Assembly (NCBI RefSeq): GCF_007595705.1
Contig: NZ_NISY01000021.1
Coordinates: 1 to 64,000 of the forward strand
DNA length: 64,000 nt
Direction of reading: 5' to 3'
Source of the DNA: Streptomyces sp. SAJ15
Lineage (GTDB): Bacteria > Actinomycetota > Actinomycetes > Streptomycetales > Streptomycetaceae
Positions 40,779 to 48,865 of this stretch are shown here, in pieces. Each line of letters opens with the position of its first letter. Within the stretch, counting starts at the first letter, position 1. The position numbers and the translations under genes were made by a program. The notes below the pieces were generated by a model. The model was not told where the DNA came from. It saw nothing but the letters and a program-made list of their open reading frames with translations, and ran no database searches.

Positions 40779-42509
40779 CTACGTCCCCTGGTCGGCGTCC
40801 TCCCGGGGCCGGCCGGACTCCTCCTGGGGCGGGCTGGCGTCCTCCTGGAGATAGGCGGCGATCAGGGCCAGGTCGTTGGCGATGTCCAGCACGCCGGAGA
40901 TGTCGGCGGTCGGCGTGGCGGCGCCGTTCACCCCCGCGTAGAAGACGTCGTAGTGGCCGTCGCCGGTCTCCAGGTAGCCGGCGATGGTCTCGGCGCCGAC
41001 CGCCAGCCGGTCGTTCAGCGCGTCGTAGCCGGCGACCGTGCCCGTCTTGGCGAAGACCTTGCCGCGGGCGGGGCAGTCGCGGCAGGAGTCGGCGAGGGTG
41101 CCGTCGACGCCGAGGATCGGCAGCGCCTCCCGGAAGCGGGTGGCCTCGTCCGTACGGAGCCAGTACTCCAGCAACTGCGCCTCGGCCAGCGGGGTGGCCC
41201 GGTCCACCGGGTTGCCGCCCCGGCCGTCCAACAGCTGGATCTGGGTCGGGTCCACGCCCGCCCCCTCCAGGAAGCGGGCCAGCACCGGGAAGCCGGCCAT
41301 GCAGTCGTGGCTGCCGGTGCTCACCGCCATCAGGCAGATCGCCAGGTTGGCGCCCAGGTTGTGGCTGACCTTGAGGATCAGCTTGGCGTACTCGGCGTAC
41401 GGCGGCGAGGTGTACGCGGCCACACGCGGATCGCCCTGGTAGTCGGCGGGCAGCCGGTCGGCCGGGTTGGGGCCGACCGCGTCCGCCGTCACCGTCACTC
41501 CGGCCCGGCCCAACGCCTCGATCAGCGCGGTGCGGCCGAAGGCCGCCGGGTCGGCGATCTCGGAGATCCGCAGCACCGGGTCGGAGTCGGCGGCGATGGT
41601 GCCGGAGAGCCGGATCCGGGTGCCGTCCTCGGAGGCGGTCACGGTGATGTTCGTGGGCTCGCCGGCCGCGACCGTACGGACCGAGGAGGTGACCTGGTAC
41701 GGGGCGACCCGCGGCCGCCAGTCCAGCCGGGCCGGGTCGCCGGGGCTCGCCCCGGGCGTGGTCAGCAGGTCGATGACGTTGTCGTTGATGATCAGCGGGG
41801 TGGGGACCGGGTCGAACACCGGCTCCCGTTCGAAGAGCCGGTCATCGATGATCACATCGCCCTCGACGCGGGTGATGCCGGCGTCCCGCACCTGCCGCGC
41901 GATCTCGTCGAGGCCCGCCAGCGGGTTCTCCGGGGTGAGCGTGGCGCCGGGGACGTCGTTGGCGTACGTGTGGTCGACGTCGGTGAAGGCGACGGTGCCG
42001 TCCGGGCGGGTCCGCCCGCCCATCGTGAGGTCCCCCTGGGCGACCAGGTCCAGGTCGCCCTCCAGGGTGGAGCCGCGCCGGGTGCCGACGGCGTGCACCG
42101 GGGTGACGAAGCGGTGGTCGCCGCCGAGGGTGTGCCAGGCCCCGGAGACGCTGAAGAGCTTGGCCGTGGAGCCCGGGAGGAAGAAGCGGTCGGCGAGCTC
42201 GGAGTGGAGCACCTCGCCGGTCTCCGGGCGCTTCTGGTAGAGCCCCCACAGGGCGTGCCGGTACGCGGGCTTCCGCATGATCTCGGTGATCCGCGGGTCG
42301 AGGGGGCGCACCGCGGGGGCCTCGACCGAGGTCGGGGTCGAGGTCGAGGTCGAGGTTGGGGTTGGGCCCTGGATGGGAACCCCGGCCTGGAGCTGGGCCG
42401 CGGCCTGGGCTACGCCCGGCGTCAGGGCCGTGAACAGCAGGGCGCAGCACGCGGTGAGGAGTCGGCACCGCCGGGACCTGGGTCTTCTCACTGTTGGCAC
42501 GGTCACCAA
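40779..42509 (-). CDS. dacB: D-Ala-D-Ala carboxypeptidase / endopeptidase (PBP4, S13)
   Basis: 576 aa. Signal peptide (to about VAQA, 35), a Ser/Thr/Pro linker (50-65), then the S13 fold: Ser114-T-A-Lys117 (GSTAKLFS), SHN in KVSHNLGANL and KTG in FAKTGTVAGYD, with the large insert between motifs 1 and 2 typical of PBP4. Extracytoplasmic trimming of peptidoglycan. ATG or nearby GTG start; upstream region holds a 14-bp tandem repeat. Confidence 0.95.
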   Translation of the reverse strand: MVTVPTVRRPRSRRCRLLTACCALLFTALTPGVAQAAAQLQAGVPIQGPTPTSTSTSTPTSVEAPAVRPLDPRITEIMRKPAYRHALWGLYQKRPETGEVLHSELADRFFLPGSTAKLFSVSGAWHTLGGDHRFVTPVHAVGTRRGSTLEGDLDLVAQGDLTMGGRTRPDGTVAFTDVDHTYANDVPGATLTPENPLAGLDEIARQVRDAGITRVEGDVIIDDRLFEREPVFDPVPTPLIINDNVIDLLTTPGASPGDPARLDWRPRVAPYQVTSSVRTVAAGEPTNITVTASEDGTRIRLSGTIAADSDPVLRISEIADPAAFGRTALIEALGRAGVTVTADAVGPNPADRLPADYQGDPRVAAYTSPPYAEYAKLILKVSHNLGANLAICLMAVSTGSHDCMAGFPVLARFLEGAGVDPTQIQLLDGRGGNPVDRATPLAEAQLLEYWLRTDEATRFREALPILGVDGTLADSCRDCPARGKVFAKTGTVAGYDALNDRLAVGAETIAGYLETGDGHYDVFYAGVNGAATPTADISGVLDIANDLALIAAYLQEDASPPQEESGRPREDADQGT

Positions 42510-42553
42510 CGTAAGGAAAAGTGACCCGGGTCACATGGAGGCGTGCCGATCAT

Positions 42554-42622
42554 ATGGCTGACGCGTCATGGCTGACGGGTCATGGCTGACGGGTCATGGC
42601 TGACAGGTCATGGCTGACGGGG
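42554..42622. repeat. 14-bp tandem repeat, five copies
   Basis: ATGGCTGACGGGTC in five head-to-tail copies at 42554, 42568, 42582, 42596 and 42610, with single-base differences. It lies between the dacB start and the sseC-like terminator. The unit is not a codon multiple. Confidence 0.93.
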
Positions 42623-42674
42623 GGACGCCTCCGGCCCGGCTCGCCCGTCCCGGCGTGTCCGAACGACGGCATGC

Positions 42675-42725
42675 CGAGGGCCGCACCCCGCTGCGAGCTG
42701 TCCAACCCCAGGGGTGCGGCCCTCG
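42675..42725 (-). terminator. Hairpin terminator after sseC-like gene
   Basis: 15-bp perfect stem (42675-42689 with 42711-42725) about 25 nt downstream of the minus-strand stop at 42749. Confidence 0.88.
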
Positions 42726-42748
42726 TGTCCGTCGAGCCGGGACCAGAC

Positions 42749-43036
42749 TCAGACGGCGATCGCGACCTCCGCCAGGCCGCCCTGCTGGGCGACGACGGTG
42801 CGGTCCGCCGTGGCGCCCGGGACCAGTGCACGCACGGTCCAGGTGCCCTCGGCGGCGTAGAAGCGGAACTGTCCGGTCGCGGAGGTGGGGACCTCCGCGG
42901 TGAACTCGCCGGTGCTGTCCAGGAGGCGGACGTAACCGGCCACGGGCTCGCCGTCGCGGGTCACCGATCCCTGGATCGTGGTCTCACCGGGCTTGATGGT
43001 CGAGGCGTCGGGGCCGCCTGCCTGTGCTCCACACAT
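42749..43036 (-). CDS. sseC: DUF1416 protein (SseC-like)
   Basis: 95 aa, MCGAQAGGPD start. Small beta-sandwich DUF1416 protein (carboxypeptidase-regulatory-like fold; GEPVAGYVRLLDSTGEFTAE). Always found next to a thiosulfate sulfurtransferase: in M. tuberculosis it is SseC beside CysA2. Downstream of the sulfurtransferase in the same operon. The name follows that pairing; biochemical role is unknown. Confidence 0.88.
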   Translation of the reverse strand: MCGAQAGGPDASTIKPGETTIQGSVTRDGEPVAGYVRLLDSTGEFTAEVPTSATGQFRFYAAEGTWTVRALVPGATADRTVVAQQGGLAEVAIAV

Positions 43037-43065
43037 GTGACGTTCCTTTGGTTCGCTGTTCTCGC

Positions 43066-43110
43066 GAGGGAGGGGGGAGGGGGGAGGGGGGAGGGGGAGG
43101 AGGGAGGGGA
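43066..43110 (+). other. G-run tract with G-quadruplex potential
   Basis: At least six runs of three to six G separated by single A or AGGA. It fills most of the 78-bp gap between the sulfurtransferase stop and the sseC-like start. The G-rich strand is the template strand for these minus-strand genes; their mRNA is C-rich here. Confidence 0.85.
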
Positions 43111-43114
43111 GCGA

Positions 43115-43954
43115 TCAGGCGTTGGCGCCGAGCTCGATCGGCACGCCGACCAGGGAGCCGTACTCGGTCCAGGAGCCGTCGTAGTTCTTGACGTTGGTCT
43201 GGCCGAGCAGCTCGTGCAGTACGAACCAGGTGTGCGCGGAGCGCTCGCCGATGCGGCAGTAGGCGATGGTGTCCTTCGACAGGTCGACGCCCTCGCCCTC
43301 GTAGAGGGCCTTGAGCTGCTCGTCGGACTTGAAGGTGCCGTCGTCGTTGGCCGACTTGGACCACGGGATGTTGCGGGCGGTGGGCACGTGGCCCGGGCGC
43401 TGCGACTGCTCCTGCGGCAGGTGGGCCGGGGCCAGCAGCTTGCCGGAGAACTCGTCGGGGGAGCGCACGTCGACCAGGTTCAGCGAGCCGATCGCCGCCA
43501 CCACGTCGTCGCGGAAGGCGCGGATGGAGGAGTCCTGGGGCTGGGCCGTGTACTCGGTCGCCGCCCGCTCGGGGACCTCGGCGACCAGGTCGCGGGAGTC
43601 CAGCTCCCACTTCTTGCGGCCGCCGTCGAGAAGCCTGACGTCCTGGTGCCCGTAGAGCTTGAAGTACCAATAGGCGTACGCCGCGAACCAGTTGTTGTTG
43701 CCGCCGTAGAGGACGACCGTGTCGTCGTTGGCGATGCCCTTGGCGGACAGCAGCTTCTCGAAGCCGGCCTGGTCCACGAAGTCGCGGCGCACCGGGTCCT
43801 GGAGGTCCTTCTTCCAGTCGATGCGGATGGCGTTCTTGATGTGGTTCTTGTCGTAGGCCGAGGTGTCCTCGTCGACCTCCACGATGACCGTCTTCGGGTC
43901 GTCGATGCGGTCCTGGACCCAGTCGGCGTCCACCAGGACGTCACTGCGGCTCAT
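43115..43954 (-). CDS. Thiosulfate sulfurtransferase (tandem rhodanese)
   Basis: 279 aa from ATG 43954 with GGAGGAG 8 nt upstream. Two rhodanese domains; the C-terminal one has catalytic Cys233 in AYCRIGERSAHTWF, the CysA2/SseA-type loop. Transfers sulfane sulfur from thiosulfate or a related donor. Operon with sseC; a 26-aa leader peptide ORF lies 219 nt upstream. Confidence 0.95.
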   Translation of the reverse strand: MSRSDVLVDADWVQDRIDDPKTVIVEVDEDTSAYDKNHIKNAIRIDWKKDLQDPVRRDFVDQAGFEKLLSAKGIANDDTVVLYGGNNNWFAAYAYWYFKLYGHQDVRLLDGGRKKWELDSRDLVAEVPERAATEYTAQPQDSSIRAFRDDVVAAIGSLNLVDVRSPDEFSGKLLAPAHLPQEQSQRPGHVPTARNIPWSKSANDDGTFKSDEQLKALYEGEGVDLSKDTIAYCRIGERSAHTWFVLHELLGQTNVKNYDGSWTEYGSLVGVPIELGANA

Positions 43955-43979
43955 GTTCTCTCCTCCGGGGCAGTTGCGG

Positions 43980-44070
43980 CGGTACGGGCGGTACGGTCCC
44001 TGCGAGCGGGCCTTGCGGTACGGGCCTTGTGCGGGCCCTGCGGTACGGGCCTTGCGGTACGCGACGGTAT
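43980..44070. repeat. GGTACGGGCCTTGC-type short repeats in the sulfurtransferase leader
   Basis: Several imperfect copies of GCGGTACGGGCCTTGC lie between the leader peptide ORF and the sulfurtransferase start. On the mRNA they read CAAGGCCCGTACCGC and could offer alternative pairings (GGCCC with GGGCC), but no single terminator/antiterminator pair is clear. Confidence 0.6.
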
Positions 44071-44172
44071 GGCGACGGCGGCGATTCGGCCGCGCGCCCT
44101 GCGCGAGCGATATGCGGGGAGGCCCTGAACGGGCGAGGGGGCGGCGGGTGCGGCGTGAAGCGCACAGCCCCG

Positions 44173-44253
44173 TCAGACGGTGCGACAGAGCATGGCGGCG
44201 ACACGGCACAGATCGACTGCCCGCCGCTTCGTGAGATCCGCCTGTCGCTTCAT
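44173..44253 (-). CDS. Putative leader peptide of the sulfurtransferase operon
   Basis: 26 aa: MKRQADLTKRRAVDLCRVAA then MLCRTV. Conserved Streptomyces leader peptides with a C-terminal LCR motif are recalled upstream of sulfur-metabolism genes. Two Cys codons near the end fit a cysteine-sensing translation-dependent attenuator. The ATG coincides with the predicted transcription start. Confidence 0.8.
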   Translation of the reverse strand: MKRQADLTKRRAVDLCRVAAMLCRTV

Positions 44254-44260
44254 AGGGCCG

Positions 44261-44290
44261 ATCGTAGGGACGGATCGGCGGGCATGTCAC
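44261..44290 (-). promoter_or_regulatory. Promoter of the leader peptide/sulfurtransferase transcript
   Basis: Minus strand GTGACA (44290-44285), 18-bp spacer, TACGAT (44266-44261); seven bases later is the A of the leader peptide ATG (44253). The transcript would be leaderless. Confidence 0.75.
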
Positions 44291-44624
44291 CGGTGTGTCA
44301 AATGGTGAGATGCGATCGTCCGCTCTGCGGGATCGTCGTGCGTGCGGGGGTGGCGGGCCGGCTGTGCCGGCCTCGGAGCGCGTGAGCCGTGGTGCCGGGC
44401 CGGGGGCTCCAGGGCGGAGGTCCGGGACCGCATATTTACGGGCGACGACCCCGTGCCGCGGCGGCGCCCCCTCTTTGCCCACAAATATGCGACAGCGTCC
44501 CGGACTTCTCCGCCCCTGCGCCCCCGGCCGCTCCCGCCGTCCCCCGACCGCGGGAGTGTGTCCGGATTTTGAGAACGGATTTCCGAGGGGTGGTCTGCGC
44601 CGGGGGGGAGAGAGGGGGCTGCGC
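44291..44624. other. Gene-free 334-bp stretch
   Basis: Between the leader promoter and the DUF2993 stop codon. Apart from the inverted repeat at 44412-44515 nothing gene-like is seen. Confidence 0.5.
44412..44515. repeat. 104-bp extended imperfect inverted repeat with AT-rich core
   Basis: Left arm GGGCGGA-g-GTCCGGGAC-CGCATATTT-ac-GGGC (44412-44443), right arm GCCC-ac-AAATATGCG-acagc-GTCCCGGAC-ttc-TCCGCCC (44477-44515). The two arms pair in four blocks with small bulges. Located between the DUF2993 gene stop (44625) and the leader peptide promoter. No ORF; could be a structured RNA, a terminator region or a small mobile-element remnant. Confidence 0.8.
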
Positions 44625-45425
44625 CTAACCGGCCAGGTTGACGTCGGTGCCCGTCACCGTGATGTCCATGCCGTCCGGGGTGATCTTCGCGTCGCTGAGC
44701 TTCAGGCCCGCGGGCATGTCGTTGATCGTGCGCTCCCAGTCGGTGCGCTTGCGGACCTTCTCCTCCCAGCCGGGCAGGCTGCTGCCGGGGATCTTGTCGG
44801 CCCGCACCCGGATGGTGTTGCCGTCCGCGACGGCGATGGTGCCGCGCGCGCTGACGTTCAGGCCCAGCAGGGAGCCGGTGATCTTGACCTGGTTTCGGTC
44901 CGCCGCGCTCTTCCCGGCGTAGGAGACCTTGATGCCCGGGCCGGCGGCCGCGGACAGGTCCGCGTAGCTGATGTGCGCCTTGCCGGAGGCGCGGTCCGCG
45001 GTGGCGGAGGAGAAGTCGCTGGAGACCCGCACCTGGTGCAGGGTCGCGGACAGCTCGGTCACCTTGACCTGCCGCCCGTCGCTGGTGCTGGAGGTCATGC
45101 CGTCCAGGCTCACCTCGACCTCGTCCAGCTCCTTGCCGGCGACCTGGGTGAGGAAGGGGAAGCCCTTGATGGAGACCTCGGGGGTGATGTCCAGGCCCTG
45201 CTTGGACTTGATCTTCTCGGCGGCCTCGGACTCGGCGAAGTCCACGGCGAGACGGTCGGCGGCCGTGAAGAGGCCGCCGAGGACCACCAGGACGACCGCG
45301 GTGATCTTCAGTCCGCGGCCGCGTTTGCGCCGCCGGGGCGGGGCGGGGGGCGCCGGCGGTGGGCCGGCCGGGGCCGGTGCCCCGGGCCGGCCGTCCGCCG
45401 CATAGGTCATCTCCGCGTCCGCCAT
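44625..45425 (-). CDS. DUF2993 / LmeA-like membrane-anchored protein
   Basis: 266 aa from ATG 45425, which has GGGGGA 5 nt upstream (a TTG at 45437 is less likely). Pro-rich cytosolic N-terminus with RRRKRGRG, one membrane helix (about 40-58), then the DUF2993 fold beginning PEVSIKGFPFLTQV. LmeA-type proteins bind phospholipid and act in envelope glycolipid assembly. A second, more diverged DUF2993 gene lies at 56064-57305. Confidence 0.87.
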   Translation of the reverse strand: MADAEMTYAADGRPGAPAPAGPPPAPPAPPRRRKRGRGLKITAVVLVVLGGLFTAADRLAVDFAESEAAEKIKSKQGLDITPEVSIKGFPFLTQVAGKELDEVEVSLDGMTSSTSDGRQVKVTELSATLHQVRVSSDFSSATADRASGKAHISYADLSAAAGPGIKVSYAGKSAADRNQVKITGSLLGLNVSARGTIAVADGNTIRVRADKIPGSSLPGWEEKVRKRTDWERTINDMPAGLKLSDAKITPDGMDITVTGTDVNLAG

Positions 45426-45483
45426 GTCGTCCCCCAAGATCTCGATCAGGCCGTTCCGTGGCTGTCGAGCCTAACGGGAACAC

Positions 45484-46689
45484 CTAAGCGATAGCGCGAC
45501 CGATGAAGTAGACGGCGGGCGCGGCGGCGGCCAGCGGCAGCGCGACACCGGCCGTCATATGGACGAAGCGCGACGGGTAGTCGTAGGCCGCCACACGCAG
45601 CCCGATCAGCGCGCAGACCCCGGCGGCCAGCGCCAGCGCGGCGGCCCCGGTGGCGCCGGTGTCGGTCAGCTGCCCGGCGCCCACACCGGCGCCGGCCGCC
45701 GCGAGCAGGGCGACGACGACCGAGACGGCCGTCGGCAGCGGCAGCGCGCGGGCGAGTGCCGCCACGGCCACGGCGGCCGCCCCCACGACGACCGCGTCGG
45801 AGGACTCGGCGTCCGTGGCCAGATAGCCGCCCGCCAGCACGGCGAGTGCCGTCGAGACGGTGGTGGTGGTGAGGCTGTACATCCGCTCGTCCGGGTTGCT
45901 GCGGTTGCGCAGCTGGAGGATCAGCACCAGCAGCAGCCAGACGCCCAGCGTGCCGAGGACCACCGTCGGGGCGTCCGCCCGGTCGGTGGCCAGCAGTCCG
46001 ACGTCGGCGGCCAGCCCGCCGGCGAAGGCCAGCGCGATGCCCTGTCGCGCGGGCCACATGCCGTTGAGCCGGAACCAGCCGGCCGCGGTGACCGCCTGGA
46101 GCAGCGCCACGACCACGGCGACCGCCACCCGGGGCAGCGGCGCGGTGGCGGCCAGCAGTCCGGCGAGCGCGGCGGTCAGCAGCGCCGGCGTCATCCCCGG
46201 GTCGATGATCTGCGCGCGCCCCTCGGCGCGGGCCCGCTCGGCCGCGGTCATCGGCTTCGGCGCGGCGGGAGCGGCCGCCGGCTCCGGCGCCGGAAGCGGC
46301 GGCTCCGGCACGGCCGTCGGGGCCGGGTGGCCCGGCGCGGCGTACCCGGTGGCGTCGGCGGGCTGCTGCGGGAAGTAGGCGGTGTCCGCCCCCACCGGCG
46401 CGGGATACGGCTCCTGGTAGCCGGCGTGGCCCTGCGCGTCCTGCGGATAGGCGTACGGGTCCTGCTGCCCGTAGGGCGCCTGCGGATGGGGGTACGCCTG
46501 CTGCTCGCCGTAGCCGTTCCAGTCGGCGGCGGGCTGCTGTCCGTGCGGGTCGTACCCGGCGTAGGAGTCCTGCTGCCCGTACGACTGCTGGGGCTGCCCG
46601 TACGGGTACGGCTGCCCGTAGGCGTCATAGCCCCCGTACGGCTGCCGCTGGTCGTAGGCGTGCTGTGGATCGTGTGGCTGATTGCTCAT
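45484..46689 (-). CDS. Integral membrane protein with Gln/Tyr/Pro-rich N-terminus
   Basis: 401 aa. The first 150 residues are low-complexity Tyr-Gly-Gln-Pro repeats (QPYPYGQPQQSYGQQ), the rest eight or so membrane helices. No enzyme motif recognised. ATG follows the MoaD-like stop by 9 nt, so translation is probably coupled. Confidence 0.8.
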   Translation of the reverse strand: MSNQPHDPQHAYDQRQPYGGYDAYGQPYPYGQPQQSYGQQDSYAGYDPHGQQPAADWNGYGEQQAYPHPQAPYGQQDPYAYPQDAQGHAGYQEPYPAPVGADTAYFPQQPADATGYAAPGHPAPTAVPEPPLPAPEPAAAPAAPKPMTAAERARAEGRAQIIDPGMTPALLTAALAGLLAATAPLPRVAVAVVVALLQAVTAAGWFRLNGMWPARQGIALAFAGGLAADVGLLATDRADAPTVVLGTLGVWLLLVLILQLRNRSNPDERMYSLTTTTVSTALAVLAGGYLATDAESSDAVVVGAAAVAVAALARALPLPTAVSVVVALLAAAGAGVGAGQLTDTGATGAAALALAAGVCALIGLRVAAYDYPSRFVHMTAGVALPLAAAAPAVYFIGRAIA

Positions 46690-46698
46690 CGCTCGGGG

Positions 46699-47001
46699 TC
46701 ATCCTCCTGCGAACGGCGGGAGCACCTCGACCGTGCCGCCCTCGGCCAATGGGACCGTCGTGTGGTCGCGCGTGCCGACGGGGGCCCCGTCGACCAGGAA
46801 CGAACAGCGCTGGAGCACCCGGGCGAAGTCCGGTCGCTCGCTGTGCGCCCGCCGGGCCGCGTCGAGGGCCTCGGCGAGGGTGCCCGCCGCGTATGCCTCC
46901 TCGGCGGTGCCGGCCGCCGCCTTCGCGGCCGCCCAGTAGCGGATCGTGCCGGCGGGCACGGGCGGCCCGGCCGGATGCCCGGCCCTGTCCCCGGTCGCCA
47001 T
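46699..47001 (-). CDS. MoaD/ThiS-family sulfur-carrier-like protein
   Basis: 100 aa from ATG 47001 with AAGGGGG upstream. Ubiquitin-like MoaD fold (IRYWAAAKAAAG start; VEVLPPFAGG end) with the terminal Gly-Gly that is adenylated and thiocarboxylated in sulfur carriers. Nearby sulfurtransferase, DsrE and MshD genes suggest a sulfur-transfer role, but no activating E1 enzyme is seen in the window. Confidence 0.85.
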   Translation of the reverse strand: MATGDRAGHPAGPPVPAGTIRYWAAAKAAAGTAEEAYAAGTLAEALDAARRAHSERPDFARVLQRCSFLVDGAPVGTRDHTTVPLAEGGTVEVLPPFAGG

Positions 47002-47125
47002 CGCGACCCCCTTTCGCGTCCGTCCGCCCGGCGCGCCGCGGCGGTTAACGCCCTCCATGATGACGGGTGGAACGCCACAGCCAATCCAGGCGCCGGGCCG
47101 GTCGCTGTCCGCTTAGGGTTTCGAT

Positions 47126-48865
47126 GTGCTGCTCCGACTCATACGGGCCCATCTCAAGCCCTACATCCGTCCCATCACACTTATCGTCTTTTTACAGCTC
47201 GTCGCGACGCTCGCCACGCTGTATCTGCCGACGCTGAACGCGGACATCATCGACGACGGCGTGGTCAAGGGGGATACCGGATACATCCTGCGGCTCGGCG
47301 GCGTCATGATCGGCGTGACGCTGGTGCAGGTGGTCTGCTCCATCGGCGGGGTCTACTACGGCGCGCGCACCGCCATGGCGCTCGGCCGTGACATCCGGGC
47401 GGCCGTCTTCGACCGGGTGCAGTCCTTCTCCGCCCGCGAACTGGGTCGCTTCGGGGCGCCCTCGTTGATCACCCGCACCACCAACGACGTGCAGCAGGTC
47501 CAGATGCTGGTGCTGATGGCGTTCACGCTGATGGTCGCGGCGCCGATCATGTGCGTGGGCGGCATCGCCCTGGCGCTCCAGCAGGATGTGCCGCTCTCCG
47601 GGCTGCTGCTGCTGATCGTGCCGGTGCTGGGCCTCATCACCGGGGTCGTCCTGATCCGGATGCGGCCGCTGTTCCGCGGCGTCCAGTCCCGGATCGACAC
47701 CGTCAACCGGGTGCTGCGCGAGCAGATCACCGGCATCCGGGTGATCCGCGCCTTCGTGCGGGACGACCACGAGCGCCGACGCTTCACGACGGCCAACGAG
47801 GGCCTGCTGGACGTCTCGCTGCGGGCCGGCCGGCTGATGGCGCTGATGTTCCCGGCCGTGATGCTGGTGGTGAACCTCTCCAGCGTGGCCGTGGTCTGGT
47901 TCGGCGGACACCGCATCGACGACGGCGAGATGCAGATCGGTGCGCTGACCGCGTTCCTGGCCTATCTGATGCAGATCCTGATGTCCGTGATGATGGCCAC
48001 CTTCATGTTCATGATGGTGCCCCGCGCGGAGGTGTGCGCGGAACGCGTCCAGGAGGTGCTCACCACCGAGAGCAGCGTGGCGCCGCCGCGCGTCCCGGTA
48101 ACCGTCCCGGCCGCGCGGCGTCGCGGGCTGCTGGAGCTGACCGGGGTGGAGTTCCGCTACCCGGGCGCCGAGGAGCCGGTGCTGCGGGACGTCTCGCTGA
48201 TCGCCCGGCCGGGTGAGACCACGGCCGTCATCGGCTCCACCGGCAGTGGCAAGTCCACGCTGCTGGGGCTGGTGCCGCGACTGTTCGACGCCACCGCCGG
48301 CCGGGTGCGGGTGGACGGCGTGGACGTCACCGCGCTGGACCCGGTGGTGCTGACCGAGACCGTCGGCCTGGTCCCGCAGAAGCCGTACCTGTTCAGCGGG
48401 ACGGTCGCCTCGAACCTGCGCTACGGGAACCCCGACGCGACGGACGAGGAGCTGTGGCGGGCGCTGGAGGTGGCCCAGGCACGGGAGTTCGTCGAGCAAC
48501 TGCCGGAGGGGCTCGCGGCCCCGATCGCCCAGGGCGGCGGCAATGTCTCCGGCGGTCAGCGGCAGCGGCTGGCGATCGCCCGGGCGCTGGTGCGCCGACC
48601 GGCGATCTACCTCTTCGACGACTCCTTCTCGGCGCTCGACTACGCCACCGACGCCCGGCTGCGGCTGGCGCTGGCCGCGGAGACGAGCGAGGCCACGGTC
48701 GTCATCGTCGCCCAGCGGGTCTCCACCATCCGCAACGCGGACCGCATCGTGGTGCTGGACGAGGGCCGCGTCGTCGGCACCGGCACCCACCCCGAGTTGA
48801 TGGAGTCCAACCCCACCTACCGGGAGATCGTGCTCTCCCAGCTCACCGAGCGGGAGGCCGCATGA
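47126..48865 (+). CDS. ABC exporter half, degenerate-site subunit
   Basis: 579 aa, six helices then an ABC domain. Walker A GSTGSGKST (about 370), signature VSGGQRQRL (about 472), but Walker B reads IYLFDDSFSALD with Asp in place of the catalytic Glu and the switch His is Gln (VIVAQRVSTIR). That is the pattern of the first subunit of heterodimeric exporters. GTG start with TAGGGT 6 nt upstream (leaderless likely). Overlaps the next gene by 4 nt. Confidence 0.93.
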   Translation: MLLRLIRAHLKPYIRPITLIVFLQLVATLATLYLPTLNADIIDDGVVKGDTGYILRLGGVMIGVTLVQVVCSIGGVYYGARTAMALGRDIRAAVFDRVQSFSARELGRFGAPSLITRTTNDVQQVQMLVLMAFTLMVAAPIMCVGGIALALQQDVPLSGLLLLIVPVLGLITGVVLIRMRPLFRGVQSRIDTVNRVLREQITGIRVIRAFVRDDHERRRFTTANEGLLDVSLRAGRLMALMFPAVMLVVNLSSVAVVWFGGHRIDDGEMQIGALTAFLAYLMQILMSVMMATFMFMMVPRAEVCAERVQEVLTTESSVAPPRVPVTVPAARRRGLLELTGVEFRYPGAEEPVLRDVSLIARPGETTAVIGSTGSGKSTLLGLVPRLFDATAGRVRVDGVDVTALDPVVLTETVGLVPQKPYLFSGTVASNLRYGNPDATDEELWRALEVAQAREFVEQLPEGLAAPIAQGGGNVSGGQRQRLAIARALVRRPAIYLFDDSFSALDYATDARLRLALAAETSEATVVIVAQRVSTIRNADRIVVLDEGRVVGTGTHPELMESNPTYREIVLSQLTEREAA

